Shown one piece after another: positions 7,251 through 13,838 of a DNA stretch of 13,838 bases. Origin of the DNA: Alphaproteobacteria bacterium (GTDB lineage Bacteria > Pseudomonadota > Alphaproteobacteria > UBA6184); contig JAUIKZ010000028.1 in assembly GCA_030433125.1 (NCBI GenBank), positions 1 to 13,838 on the forward strand. Reading direction: 5' to 3'. Below the pieces are notes generated by a model, which was not told where the DNA came from, did not search any database, and saw only the letters and a list, made by a program, of their open reading frames with translations. The position numbers and the translations under genes were made by a program. Each line of letters starts with the position of its first letter. The first letter of the stretch is position 1.

Positions 7251-9980
7251 TTAGAGCTTTCCGTGGCACTGTTTGTATTTTTTACCCGAGCCGCAAGGGC
7301 ATGGCGCGTTGCGGGGCACGGGGCTAAAGCCTTCCAACTCCTCTTCGCTCATTAACCCACTTGGCTCTTCATCAGGTAACAGAAGCCCCTCAAAATCCTC
7401 ATCAACTTCATCCTCGTCATCCATCAACATCATGTTTTTTAGATCTAACTCAGAACGGCGTCGAGGCGTCAAAATCTCTTTTTCTTCACCCTTTTGTAGG
7501 TCCATATGATTCAATATAGTCACAACCCGTTCAGCTAATGTGGCAAGCAACATTTGAAACAGTTCATACGCCTCACGCTTATACTCATGCAGCGGGTCTT
7601 TTTGCGCATAGGAGCGCAGATAAATGCCTTCACGCAGGTGATCAAGTGTATGCAGGTGGTCTTTCCAGCAGTGATCAAGTACGCGCAAGTACACATCTTT
7701 TTCAATGCTGTGAAGCGTCTTAGCCTCAAGTGCGCTTTCTCTTTTTTCGCGGTGTACTTTAAGTGCGCCTTCTAGTTTATCACTAAACTCGGCAAAGCCC
7801 ACGCCCTCGGCTTTTGCCCATTCTTGAATTGGAAGATCAACATTATAAATGCGCATCACCTCTTCATGCAGGGCTTTTGTGTGCCAGTTATCGGAACTGG
7901 TATCAACAGTCACAAAATTGCCCATAAGATTATGCATAACATCTTCATGCATACCCACAATATCTTCATGGAGTTCGTTCTCAGGGTTCATAACGTCGCG
8001 GCGTTGCGCGTAAATGATTTTACGCTGTTCATTCAACACATCATCATATTTAAGGTAGTGTTTACGCACATCATAGTTGCGTGCTTCTACTTTCTTTTGC
8101 GCTCGCTCCAGCGCTTTATTCACCCAGGGGTGCGTAATAGGCTCGCCTTCTTTTAAGCCGAACTTTTGCAGCAATGAATCGAGGCGCTCTGAACCAAAAA
8201 TCCGCATAAGATCATCTTCTAGAGATAGGAAGAACTTACTTTCACCGGGGTCACCCTGACGCCCCGCACGACCACGCAGCTGGTTATCAATACGGCGGCT
8301 CTCGTGGCGCTCTGTACCAATAATATAAAGCCCGCCTACTTCTTTGATTTTCTCGGCATTTTGGGCAATCGTTTCTTTCACCCTTTTCTTAAGGGCCTCA
8401 TCATCTTCTGCTTTATGGTTTTTGGTTTTCAGAATTTCTTGTTTAACCATGGCTTCATAGTTGCCACCCAACTTTATGTCAGTACCACGGCCTGCCATGT
8501 TAGTAGCAATGGTAATAGCCCCTGGCATACCAGCGTTCGCAATAATCTCCGCCTCTTTGTCGTGGTGGCGTGCATTCAGCACACGGTGGGGAATTTTGTG
8601 ATTACTTAAAGCCCTAGAGAAATACTCCGAGCTCTCAATACTAACCGTACCTAAAAGAACCGGCTGCTCTTTATTGTGGCATTCTTTCACAAGCTGAACG
8701 ATTGCCTCAAGCTTCTCGCGCCGTGTGCGGTACACTTCATCATCATGATCCTTACGTTGAATATGGCGATGCGTGGGCACCTCAATCACATCCAGCTTAT
8801 AAATTTCATGAAACTCCGTGGCCTCTGTTATGGCGGTACCCGTCATACCGGCGAGTTTAGGATACATACGGAAGTAGTTTTGGTAAGTCACAGACGCTAG
8901 GGTTTGGTTCTCTAGTTGTATTTTAACATTTTCCTTCGCCTCAATGGCTTGGTGCAACCCGTCAGAATAACGGCGTCCCTCTAGCACACGGCCAGTAAAT
9001 TCATCCACAATATAAATGCGGTTGTCCTTAACAATGTAGTCCACATCTTTTTGAAACGCTTTTTGCGCTCTTAAGGCCTGATTTACATGATGCACAAGAC
9101 TGATGTTCTGAGGCGCGTAAAAAGAGGCGCCTTTTAAGTAGCCATCTTTCTCAAACCAGGTTTCCATTTTTTCCGCGCCCGCGTCGGTTAGGGTAACGTT
9201 TTTGCTTTTTTCATCAAGCTCATAATCGCTCTTTTCAAGAAGCCTCACATAGCGGTTGGCAATCTCATAATACTCGCTAGAGTCATCTGCGGCGCCAGAT
9301 ATAATAAGGGGCGTACGCGCCTCGTCAATCAAGATGCTATCAACTTCGTCTACGATGGCAAAGTTGAAGGCGCGCTGAACCATATCTTCCAAGCGATACT
9401 TCATGTTGTCGCGTAAATAATCAAAGCCAAACTCATTATTCGTGCCGTATGTAATGTCGGCCGCATAGGCCTCCTGCCGCTCATCGTCATACAAATCGTT
9501 CGTGATACAACCTGTTTTTAGATCAAGCGCGGCAAACACACGGCCCATCCATTCAGAGTCACGCTTGGCCAGATAGTCGTTTACGGTTACCACATGCACC
9601 CCTTTTCCAGAAAGGGCGTTCAGGTAAATAGGTGCCGTAGACGTTAGCGTTTTACCTTCACCTGTTTTCATTTCAGCAATTTTACCGTCATGCAGCACCA
9701 TGCCACCCACTAGCTGAATATCATAGTGGCGCTCGCCCAACACACGCCAAGCCGCCTCACGTACCACCGCAAAAGCTTCGGGCAGGATATCATCTAAAGT
9801 GCTGCCGTCCGCTAGGCGCTTTTTGAATTCGGCTGTTTTAGCCTTAAGCTCTTCATCGGCGAGTGGCTTTATAGAAGACTCAAGCTCATTGATCTTTTGC
9901 ACAACTTTTAAATACTTCTTTATTTGGCGATCATTTGCCGAGCCAAATATTTTGCTAATAAGGCGATTTAAACCTAACAT
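7251..9980 (-). CDS. secA: Preprotein translocase motor ATPase SecA
   Basis: SecA drives unfolded preproteins through SecYEG by ATP hydrolysis. The 909-residue length is typical. Motifs in order: Walker A in MKTGEGKT (residues 104-111, Lys110); VHVVTVNDYLAKRD; Walker B with the DEAD-like IVDEVDSILIDEARTPLIISG; then the second RecA-like domain with TNMAGRGTDIKLGG and RGRAGRQGDPGESKFFLSLED. The helical scaffold and wing follow. An acidic linker leads to a C-terminal zinc-binding tail CPCGSGKKYKQCH, whose ligands are Cys894, Cys896, Cys905 and His906; this tail binds SecB and phospholipids in characterised SecA proteins. AAAGGA lies 6 bases before the ATG and supports the start. The gene diverges from uppP and ends at the shared terminator with acnA. 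A single complete copy with nothing missing. Confidence 0.98.
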   Translation of the reverse strand: MLGLNRLISKIFGSANDRQIKKYLKVVQKINELESSIKPLADEELKAKTAEFKKRLADGSTLDDILPEAFAVVREAAWRVLGERHYDIQLVGGMVLHDGKIAEMKTGEGKTLTSTAPIYLNALSGKGVHVVTVNDYLAKRDSEWMGRVFAALDLKTGCITNDLYDDERQEAYAADITYGTNNEFGFDYLRDNMKYRLEDMVQRAFNFAIVDEVDSILIDEARTPLIISGAADDSSEYYEIANRYVRLLEKSDYELDEKSKNVTLTDAGAEKMETWFEKDGYLKGASFYAPQNISLVHHVNQALRAQKAFQKDVDYIVKDNRIYIVDEFTGRVLEGRRYSDGLHQAIEAKENVKIQLENQTLASVTYQNYFRMYPKLAGMTGTAITEATEFHEIYKLDVIEVPTHRHIQRKDHDDEVYRTRREKLEAIVQLVKECHNKEQPVLLGTVSIESSEYFSRALSNHKIPHRVLNARHHDKEAEIIANAGMPGAITIATNMAGRGTDIKLGGNYEAMVKQEILKTKNHKAEDDEALKKRVKETIAQNAEKIKEVGGLYIIGTERHESRRIDNQLRGRAGRQGDPGESKFFLSLEDDLMRIFGSERLDSLLQKFGLKEGEPITHPWVNKALERAQKKVEARNYDVRKHYLKYDDVLNEQRKIIYAQRRDVMNPENELHEDIVGMHEDVMHNLMGNFVTVDTSSDNWHTKALHEEVMRIYNVDLPIQEWAKAEGVGFAEFSDKLEGALKVHREKRESALEAKTLHSIEKDVYLRVLDHCWKDHLHTLDHLREGIYLRSYAQKDPLHEYKREAYELFQMLLATLAERVVTILNHMDLQKGEEKEILTPRRRSELDLKNMMLMDDEDEVDEDFEGLLLPDEEPSGLMSEEELEGFSPVPRNAPCPCGSGKKYKQCHGKL

Positions 9981-10052
9981 TATAAATCCTTTGTAATTTT
10001 GCTTAACTTTAAGGTACGCTACGTTAATAAAGTATTAAACTATAGAAATAGT

Positions 10053-10082
10053 TTGCACCTATTCTTTTGCGCAAAGTATATT
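10053..10082 (+). promoter_or_regulatory. Predicted uppP promoter with internal palindrome
   Basis: The -35 TTGCAC (10053-10058) and -10 TATATT (10077-10082) are 18 bases apart. The spacer contains a perfect 10-bp palindrome TTTGCGCAAA (10066-10075), placed where a repressor could act. A strong ribosome binding site AAGGAGG (10101-10107) follows, 11 bases before the uppP ATG. Assigned by eye. Confidence 0.45.
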
Positions 10083-10084
10083 CT

Positions 10085-10114
10085 ATTATAACAAAAGGTC
10101 AAGGAGGGTGTTAA
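10085..10114 (-). promoter_or_regulatory. Predicted secA promoter
   Basis: Reading the minus strand, TTAACA (complement of 10109-10114, 5 of 6 to consensus) and a perfect TATAAT (complement of 10085-10090) are 18 bases apart. The start would fall near 10078, giving a secA leader of about 98 bases. The -35 lies over the uppP translation start region, and the -10 is adjacent to the uppP -10, so both polymerases could not bind together. Confidence 0.5.
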
Positions 10115-10118
10115 GATA

Positions 10119-10919
10119 ATGCATCAATTATTTTGGGTGTGTGCCATTATTCAGGGTTTAACGGAGTTTCTACCTATAAGTTCTTCGGCTCACATATGGG
10201 TTGCGGCACAAGCTTTAGGAAATTTATCTCCCGACCAGAATTTTGTCGTGTTCCTTCATTTTGGCAGCATGCTGGCGCTCGTTCTTTATTTCCGTAAAGA
10301 GCTAACAGCCATGTTCCGCAACGTGTTGCGCTTTAATACTAACAACCAATGGTTTAAGCTCGCCATGCAACTAATAGTGGCGCTCATCCCGACCCTGGTT
10401 ATCGGCGCCTTAAAAAGCGCATTCATCCCCGACCTTTCAAAAGATAAGGAGTTTTTGCTCCTTGGCATCAACAGTATTTTGTTTGGCGTGTTACTTTATT
10501 GGGTAGACAAACGGGCCCCTACCAACCGCACATTGCAGCAAGTGAGTTACAAAAGCGCCTTTTTTATAGGCCTAGCACAAAGCGTGGCCTTTTTAGAGGG
10601 CGCCAGTCGATCGGGTATGACGATTACGGCCGCCAGGTTCTTAGGCTTCAACCGAATCGACAGCACCAAGTTTTCTTTTTTATTAAACATCCCAACCATC
10701 TTAGCCGCCAGCGTCCTCAAGCTTAAATTTCACTATGTAGACATAGGCTCTGAATTAGATGTGTACTTTTTGGGCGCTTTAGTGTCACTGTTTGTAAGCC
10801 TGCTCACCATCACCACTGTTCTTCGGGTGTTCCGCCATATATCCTTTTTACCCTTCGCCCTAGACCGCGTGGGGTTGGGGTTAGTGCTGCTTATGAGTTA
10901 TTTCTGGGGATACACCTAA
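10119..10919 (+). CDS. uppP: Undecaprenyl-diphosphatase (UppP/BacA)
   Basis: UppP is an inner-membrane phosphatase that converts undecaprenyl pyrophosphate to the monophosphate, recycling the lipid carrier for peptidoglycan; overproduction gives bacitracin resistance. The 266-residue protein has about eight hydrophobic segments. The first catalytic motif, (E/Q)xxxE, is present as Q12-GLT-E16 within IIQGLTEFLPISSSAH, with His25 following. The second motif, normally PGxSRSG, appears as EGASRSG (residues 160-166): Arg164 and both serines are kept but the proline is replaced by glutamate. The downstream FSFLLNIPTI block is normal. AAGGAGG lies 11 bases before the ATG. The gene diverges from secA and converges on the prepilin peptidase gene, with 28 bases between the two stops and no visible terminator. 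Confidence 0.93.
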   Translation: MHQLFWVCAIIQGLTEFLPISSSAHIWVAAQALGNLSPDQNFVVFLHFGSMLALVLYFRKELTAMFRNVLRFNTNNQWFKLAMQLIVALIPTLVIGALKSAFIPDLSKDKEFLLLGINSILFGVLLYWVDKRAPTNRTLQQVSYKSAFFIGLAQSVAFLEGASRSGMTITAARFLGFNRIDSTKFSFLLNIPTILAASVLKLKFHYVDIGSELDVYFLGALVSLFVSLLTITTVLRVFRHISFLPFALDRVGLGLVLLMSYFWGYT

Positions 10920-10947
10920 ACAGAGTTAGCGAAAGTCATTCGGGGGC

Positions 10948-11352
10948 TTACGCCACTAACACAAAAACAAGGCTAAAGATGGGCGCTAGCGGCACTTTTT
11001 CAGCTTTTATAATGAGGCACACTGCCAAAGCCACCACACCCGCTACCATTAAAAACATCCCCATTTGAAGTGGCGCTAAAAAAGGCAGCAAAACGCCGAG
11101 CAACTTCAGGTCGCCCCCGCCTATTAAATGCCGCCCGCGTTTTTTCTCCCACAGCATCAACACACCCAGAACACCAATAGCGAGGAGCAAAGCCTGGGAA
11201 TTAAACGGATACACTAAAGTCAACAGCAACAAAACAGCCACCACACACATGTTCGGTATGGTTTTACACAGAACATCATAGGCGCTTGTAAAAGCCAACG
11301 CCCCAAAAAGCATCAACTGCAACAAACTTAACATTATGTTAGCGTCAGACAT
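10948..11352 (-). CDS. Small A24-family prepilin peptidase (CpaA/TadV-like)
   Basis: The 134-residue, strongly hydrophobic protein carries both aspartates of the GxGD membrane aspartyl protease family: Asp26 in SAYDVLCKTIPN and Asp81 in GGGDLKLL. These peptidases cleave the leader of type IV or Flp prepilins at the inner membrane. There is no N-terminal methyltransferase domain, as in the short CpaA/TadV group, though it is shorter than the ~170 residues usual there. About five membrane segments are visible. No pilin, secretin or other pilus gene lies nearby, so its substrate is unknown. ATG 11352 is the longest start; another ATG lies 6 codons downstream, and neither has a good ribosome binding site. 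It diverges from tRNA-Ser. Confidence 0.82.
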   Translation of the reverse strand: MSDANIMLSLLQLMLFGALAFTSAYDVLCKTIPNMCVVAVLLLLTLVYPFNSQALLLAIGVLGVLMLWEKKRGRHLIGGGDLKLLGVLLPFLAPLQMGMFLMVAGVVALAVCLIIKAEKVPLAPIFSLVFVLVA

Positions 11353-11397
11353 TCATAGCCGTTTGTGAAATTATCTGCGCAAACCTTTAATTTAGTA

Positions 11398-11425
11398 TTG
11401 ACGTAACGCCTTAAATTTGTAATAC
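11398..11425 (+). promoter_or_regulatory. Predicted sigma-70 promoter of tRNA-Ser
   Basis: TTGACG (11398-11403) and TAATAC (11420-11425) are separated by 16 bases, and the expected start is about 2 bases before the mature tRNA at 11434. The -35 matches 5 of 6 and the -10 matches 4 of 6 consensus bases. Assigned by eye. Confidence 0.6.
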
Positions 11426-11433
11426 CTGTTTTC

Positions 11434-11523
11434 GGATGGATGGCCGAGCGGTTGAAGGCACCGGTCTTGAAAACCGGCAAAGGAGAGATCCTTTCGTGGG
11501 TTCGAATCCCACTCCATCCGCCA
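11434..11523 (+). tRNA. tRNA-Ser (anticodon TGA)
   Basis: This class II tRNA of 90 bases has a long variable arm. The acceptor stem GGATGGA pairs with TCCATCC, followed by discriminator G and encoded CCA. The anticodon stem CCGGT/ACCGG encloses loop CTTGAAA, which places TGA at 11468-11470. The variable arm AAAGGAGAGATCCTTT folds on itself, and the T arm GTGGG/CCCAC encloses TTCGAAT. It reads UCA-type serine codons. feoB ends 27 bases downstream on the other strand. Confidence 0.95.
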
Positions 11524-11550
11524 CCTTCGCAAATCACCCACAGAACAAAA

Positions 11551-13374
11551 TTACAACCGAGACAAAACCTGATATGTAATAACCGCTAGCACATACGCAA
11601 AACTGTTATAAACTAACAATTGTAATAACGCTAAACGCCAAGATTTCGTTTCACGGGCCGTGACAACCGTGGTGGAAAAACACTGCAACGCATAAATGAA
11701 AAACACCAATATGGCTAAAATGTTAGCCGTATTAAACAGAGGCGTTCCATTTAGCTTTTTTATGTCTTTGAACGATTTAAGAATAGATTCCTGCTCATCC
11801 TCTTCGCTGGCATTAAACAACAATGCCTGGCTCGAAATAAACACCTCACGTGCCACAAACGAACTCAGCAACCCCGCGCCCACACGCCAATCAACCCCAA
11901 GGGGCTCAAAAATTGGCTCTATAGCCTTGCCAGCATCCGCTAAATAGCTGTATCGAAACCGCTCTTGCTGCGTAGGTTTATCATAATTCGGAAAGGTGCT
12001 AAGCGCAAAAATCCCCAGCGTGAACGCCAAAATCATCGGGGCCGCCCCGGTGATATAACGCTTACACTGCCTCAACACCTGCTGGGTAATTTGCTTCACA
12101 TTCGGCCAGCGGTAACTTGGCAGCTCCATCATAAAAAAGTTTTCCTGGTCTTTTTTAATAAATTTGTTCAACACCTTGGCTGCAATAGCCCCGTTCACAA
12201 GAGCCAAAACATACAACCCGGTTAACACAAGCCCAGCTGCCACCGAACTTTCACTCCCAAACAAAAAGGCCAATATCAGCGAATAAATAGGCAACCGTGC
12301 CGAACACACCATTAAAGGTAGCACCAATATGGCAATAAGCTTCTCCCGTTTAGAACTCAACATACGCGTGCTATAAATGGCCGGAATAGCGCACCCAAAG
12401 CCTGATATCACTGGCAAAAAGGCCTTGCCGCTTACACCCAACCACTGAAAAGGCCTATCTAAGAAAACAGCCGCCCGGGGTAAATACCCCGATTGCTCCA
12501 GCAACCCCAGCACAAAAAAGAGCAAAAAGATCTGCGGTAAAAACAACACAGAGGCCCCAAAAGCCACCACAAGCCCCTTGGCCACAAACAGTGAAAACAG
12601 GTTGTCTCCTAGTTGCACAAACAGCCAGTTTGATAGGTTTGTAAAACATGTATCCATAAAATCTGTCAGAGGTGAAGACAACCAAAAAACTAAACTAAAC
12701 GCCCCGGCCATAATAAGGATAAATGCCAGCAGCCCCCAAATAGGATGCAAAAACAATTTATCAAAGTTGCAATAAAAAGCGCTGTTCGACACCGCCGACT
12801 GCTGTTCTAATTTTAGCTCAGCAATAAGGTTTTGCTGAATCGTTTGCCGTTCCTCCGGGGTATACGCTGGCAATGCAGACGCTTCTGTGGCTGGGTCAAG
12901 CCCCCCCAACACGTTCAGCAATTTTTCTGTCGTCGTGTTATTCTCCACCAAAAAAGGGGCATTAAAATGGGCCGAAAACCCATCAATCTCGTTTTGTAAG
13001 CTGGGTGTAATTTTTTCTTTCACCAACATCACCACAAAGGGCACACCTGCCATTTTTAGTTGATGCAACATAATAAGCTTACGACGCAGCTGCGATGGCT
13101 TCATTAAAAACACAACCGCGTCCACAGTGGGGCGCCCTGCCTCGTTAAACAGAACCTTACGCGTCACCTTCTCCTCCGAAGAAAGCGGGCTAAAACTATA
13201 CAAACCCGGCGTATCAATAAACGTTATATGCGCATGACTTTTACGTGCCGCCTTCGCCTCATAACACACCACCGTAGAACCAGGAAAATTAACCGTTTTA
13301 ACGCCACTCCTCGTGAGCTGGTTAAATAGCGTACTCTTCCCAATATTCGGGTTTCCAATCAAAGCCACCCTCAT
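11551..13374 (-). CDS. feoB: Ferrous iron transporter FeoB with degenerate G4/G5 motifs
   Basis: FeoB carries Fe2+ across the inner membrane. The N-terminal G domain has G1 GNPNIGKST (residues 7-15), a G2-region NFPGSTV (29-35) and G3 DTPG (54-57) followed by LYSFSPLSSEE, as in the family. The guanine-specifying G4 NxxD is absent: the aligned site reads LVKE (117-120). The G5 region reads VENNTTT, and the usual VVDA segment reads FLMK. The spacer between G domain and membrane (about 160-205) is much shorter than the usual GDI domain. The membrane core is well conserved: LEQSGYLPRAAVFLDR, SGFGCAIP (Cys328), CSARLP (Cys357), PLGVDWRVG, AREV, and ALQCFSTT (Cys565). At 607 residues it is shorter than E. 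coli FeoB (~770). Its ATG overlaps the feoA TGA as ATGA, with GAGG upstream. Nucleotide use may be altered; transport itself looks intact. Confidence 0.93.
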   Translation of the reverse strand: MRVALIGNPNIGKSTLFNQLTRSGVKTVNFPGSTVVCYEAKAARKSHAHITFIDTPGLYSFSPLSSEEKVTRKVLFNEAGRPTVDAVVFLMKPSQLRRKLIMLHQLKMAGVPFVVMLVKEKITPSLQNEIDGFSAHFNAPFLVENNTTTEKLLNVLGGLDPATEASALPAYTPEERQTIQQNLIAELKLEQQSAVSNSAFYCNFDKLFLHPIWGLLAFILIMAGAFSLVFWLSSPLTDFMDTCFTNLSNWLFVQLGDNLFSLFVAKGLVVAFGASVLFLPQIFLLFFVLGLLEQSGYLPRAAVFLDRPFQWLGVSGKAFLPVISGFGCAIPAIYSTRMLSSKREKLIAILVLPLMVCSARLPIYSLILAFLFGSESSVAAGLVLTGLYVLALVNGAIAAKVLNKFIKKDQENFFMMELPSYRWPNVKQITQQVLRQCKRYITGAAPMILAFTLGIFALSTFPNYDKPTQQERFRYSYLADAGKAIEPIFEPLGVDWRVGAGLLSSFVAREVFISSQALLFNASEEDEQESILKSFKDIKKLNGTPLFNTANILAILVFFIYALQCFSTTVVTARETKSWRLALLQLLVYNSFAYVLAVITYQVLSRL

Positions 13375-13604
13375 TCTGGGGCCTCTTCCACCAGAACATA
13401 GCTGGCCTCGCTGGCCCGCAAAGCCACTTTATGCCCCGCTATTGAAACGATAAAGGGCCCACCAAAGGGAGCACGGCCCACAATGGTCGCATGCTCGCCA
13501 GGGCATATCCCCAAATCACAATATCTCTGCGAGAAATAGCTTTTCTCCAGCACGTCTTTAATAAGGTATACTTTGTGGTTTTCAGCGTTATCTAGTGTTA
13601 TCAT
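13371..13604 (-). CDS. feoA: Ferrous iron transport protein FeoA
   Basis: This 77-residue cytoplasmic protein has the small SH3-like FeoA fold. Diagnostic pieces are RYCDLGICPGEHATIVG (family: 'rL.dLGl.pG..i.v'), the APFGGPFIVSI segment (family: 'aPfgdP..i.v') and the final VALRASEASYVLVEE ('lalr..eA..I.v'). FeoA is thought to contact FeoB and support its activity. The ATG begins one base after the sucB TAG, and the TGA overlaps the feoB ATG by 4 bases, so sucB-feoA-feoB should be translated from one message. No separate ribosome binding site is evident ahead of feoA, supporting coupling to sucB. No convincing Fur site is seen before it. Confidence 0.9.
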   Translation of the reverse strand: MITLDNAENHKVYLIKDVLEKSYFSQRYCDLGICPGEHATIVGRAPFGGPFIVSIAGHKVALRASEASYVLVEEAPE

Positions 13605-13605
13605 G

Positions 13606-13838
13606 CTACAAATTTAGCAGCATTCGCTCTGGCTCTTCAAGTGCTTCTTTTATCTTTGTTAAGAAAGTTACCGCCTCACGTCCATCAATAATGCGATGAT
13701 CATAACTCAGCGCCAGATACATCATGGGTCGCACCACCACCTCGTCATTCACCACCACCGCGCGCTTCTCAATTTTGTGCATCCCCAAAATGCCTGATTG
13801 CGGTGCATTCAGAATCGGCGTAGACAACAAAGACCCAT
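13606..13838 (-). CDS. sucB: 2-oxoglutarate dehydrogenase E2 (dihydrolipoyl succinyltransferase), C-terminal end only
   Basis: The frame is open to the right edge, so only about 77 C-terminal residues are seen. SucB forms the core of the 2-oxoglutarate dehydrogenase complex and transfers the succinyl group from lipoyl-lysine to CoA. The visible part reads GSLLSTPILN, APQSGILGMHKI, then the catalytic SYDHRIIDGRE with the active-site His and Asp of 2-oxo-acid acyltransferases. The end, IKEALEEPERMLLNL, is close to the typical SucB C-terminus 'vkeaLEdPerlLLdl'. SucB is preferred over pyruvate dehydrogenase E2 because of the ST-PILN and PERMLLNL wording, judged from memory. The TAG lies one base before the feoA ATG. 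The apparent TTG start at 13830 is not real, since homology continues upstream. Confidence 0.9.
   Translation of the reverse strand, partial: GSLLSTPILNAPQSGILGMHKIEKRAVVVNDEVVVRPMMYLALSYDHRIIDGREAVTFLTKIKEALEEPERMLLNL

Noticed and set aside
7538..8900. Several plus-strand frames antisense to secA, rich in His, Phe and Cys
   Set aside because: All are antisense to a complete, highly conserved SecA frame and their composition is typical of out-of-frame translation.
11334..11537. Minus-strand frame of 67 codons across tRNA-Ser
   Set aside because: Its GWSGIRTHERISPLPVFKTGAFNRSAIHP-like middle is the known spurious translation of the antisense of a tRNA-Ser gene; it is not a real protein.
13587..13604. 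Two GATAAC direct repeats at the feoA start as a possible Fur site
   Set aside because: Comparison with the Fur consensus gives fewer than half of the positions matching, and the bases are coding (MITLDN); not enough to claim a site.
1..13838. CRISPR arrays, insertion sequences, prophage, toxin-antitoxin or defence genes
   Set aside because: I looked for regular repeats, transposase motifs, terminal inverted repeats and small paired genes on both strands and saw none; the window is housekeeping in character.

Overview
The window looks like an ordinary chromosomal segment from a motile, Gram-negative bacterium, most likely an alphaproteobacterium of moderate GC (mid-40s percent by eye). The evidence for this is an FzlA-type glutathione-transferase-fold protein (an FtsZ partner known from alphaproteobacteria), a SucB C-terminus, a full-length SecA with a zinc-binding tail, and three CCA-encoding tRNAs. 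I could not place it to order or genus. Genes are tightly packed. No intergenic gap exceeds about 150 bases, and I saw no insertion sequence, CRISPR array, phage gene or large repeat.

Layout. (1) 1-1393, plus strand: the 3' end of fliD (filament cap) followed by a fliS-like export chaperone gene, the edge of a flagellar locus. (2) 1506-2585, plus: fzlA-like gene and an abutting gene for a small unknown exported protein. (3) 2706-2780, plus: tRNA-Val(GAC) with a clear promoter. (4) 2831-4427, minus: tRNA-Thr(TGT), then gltX. (5) 4527-7103, plus: acnA, ending at a bidirectional terminator shared with the convergent secA (7251-9980, minus). (6) secA and uppP (10119-10919, plus) diverge from a 138-base region with predicted back-to-back promoters. 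(7) 10948-11352, minus: a small orphan A24 prepilin peptidase. (8) 11434-11523, plus: tRNA-Ser(TGA) with its promoter. (9) 11551-13838, minus: a tightly coupled operon end, sucB (C-terminus only), feoA, feoB.

How the genes relate. Most are housekeeping: translation (gltX and tRNAs), protein export (secA), peptidoglycan carrier-lipid recycling (uppP), division (fzlA) and the TCA cycle (acnA, sucB). Iron is a recurring theme. Aconitase needs a 4Fe-4S cluster, a Fur-box-like sequence overlaps the acnA start, and ferrous-iron uptake genes feoAB are attached to the TCA gene sucB.

The most notable observation is that FeoB keeps the G1 and G3 nucleotide-binding motifs and the membrane-core cysteines, but lacks the guanine-specificity motif (G4) and a recognisable G5. 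It also has a short spacer between the G domain and the membrane core. I found no clear candidate for a wholly new system; the unknown exported protein next to fzlA and this FeoB are the best leads.
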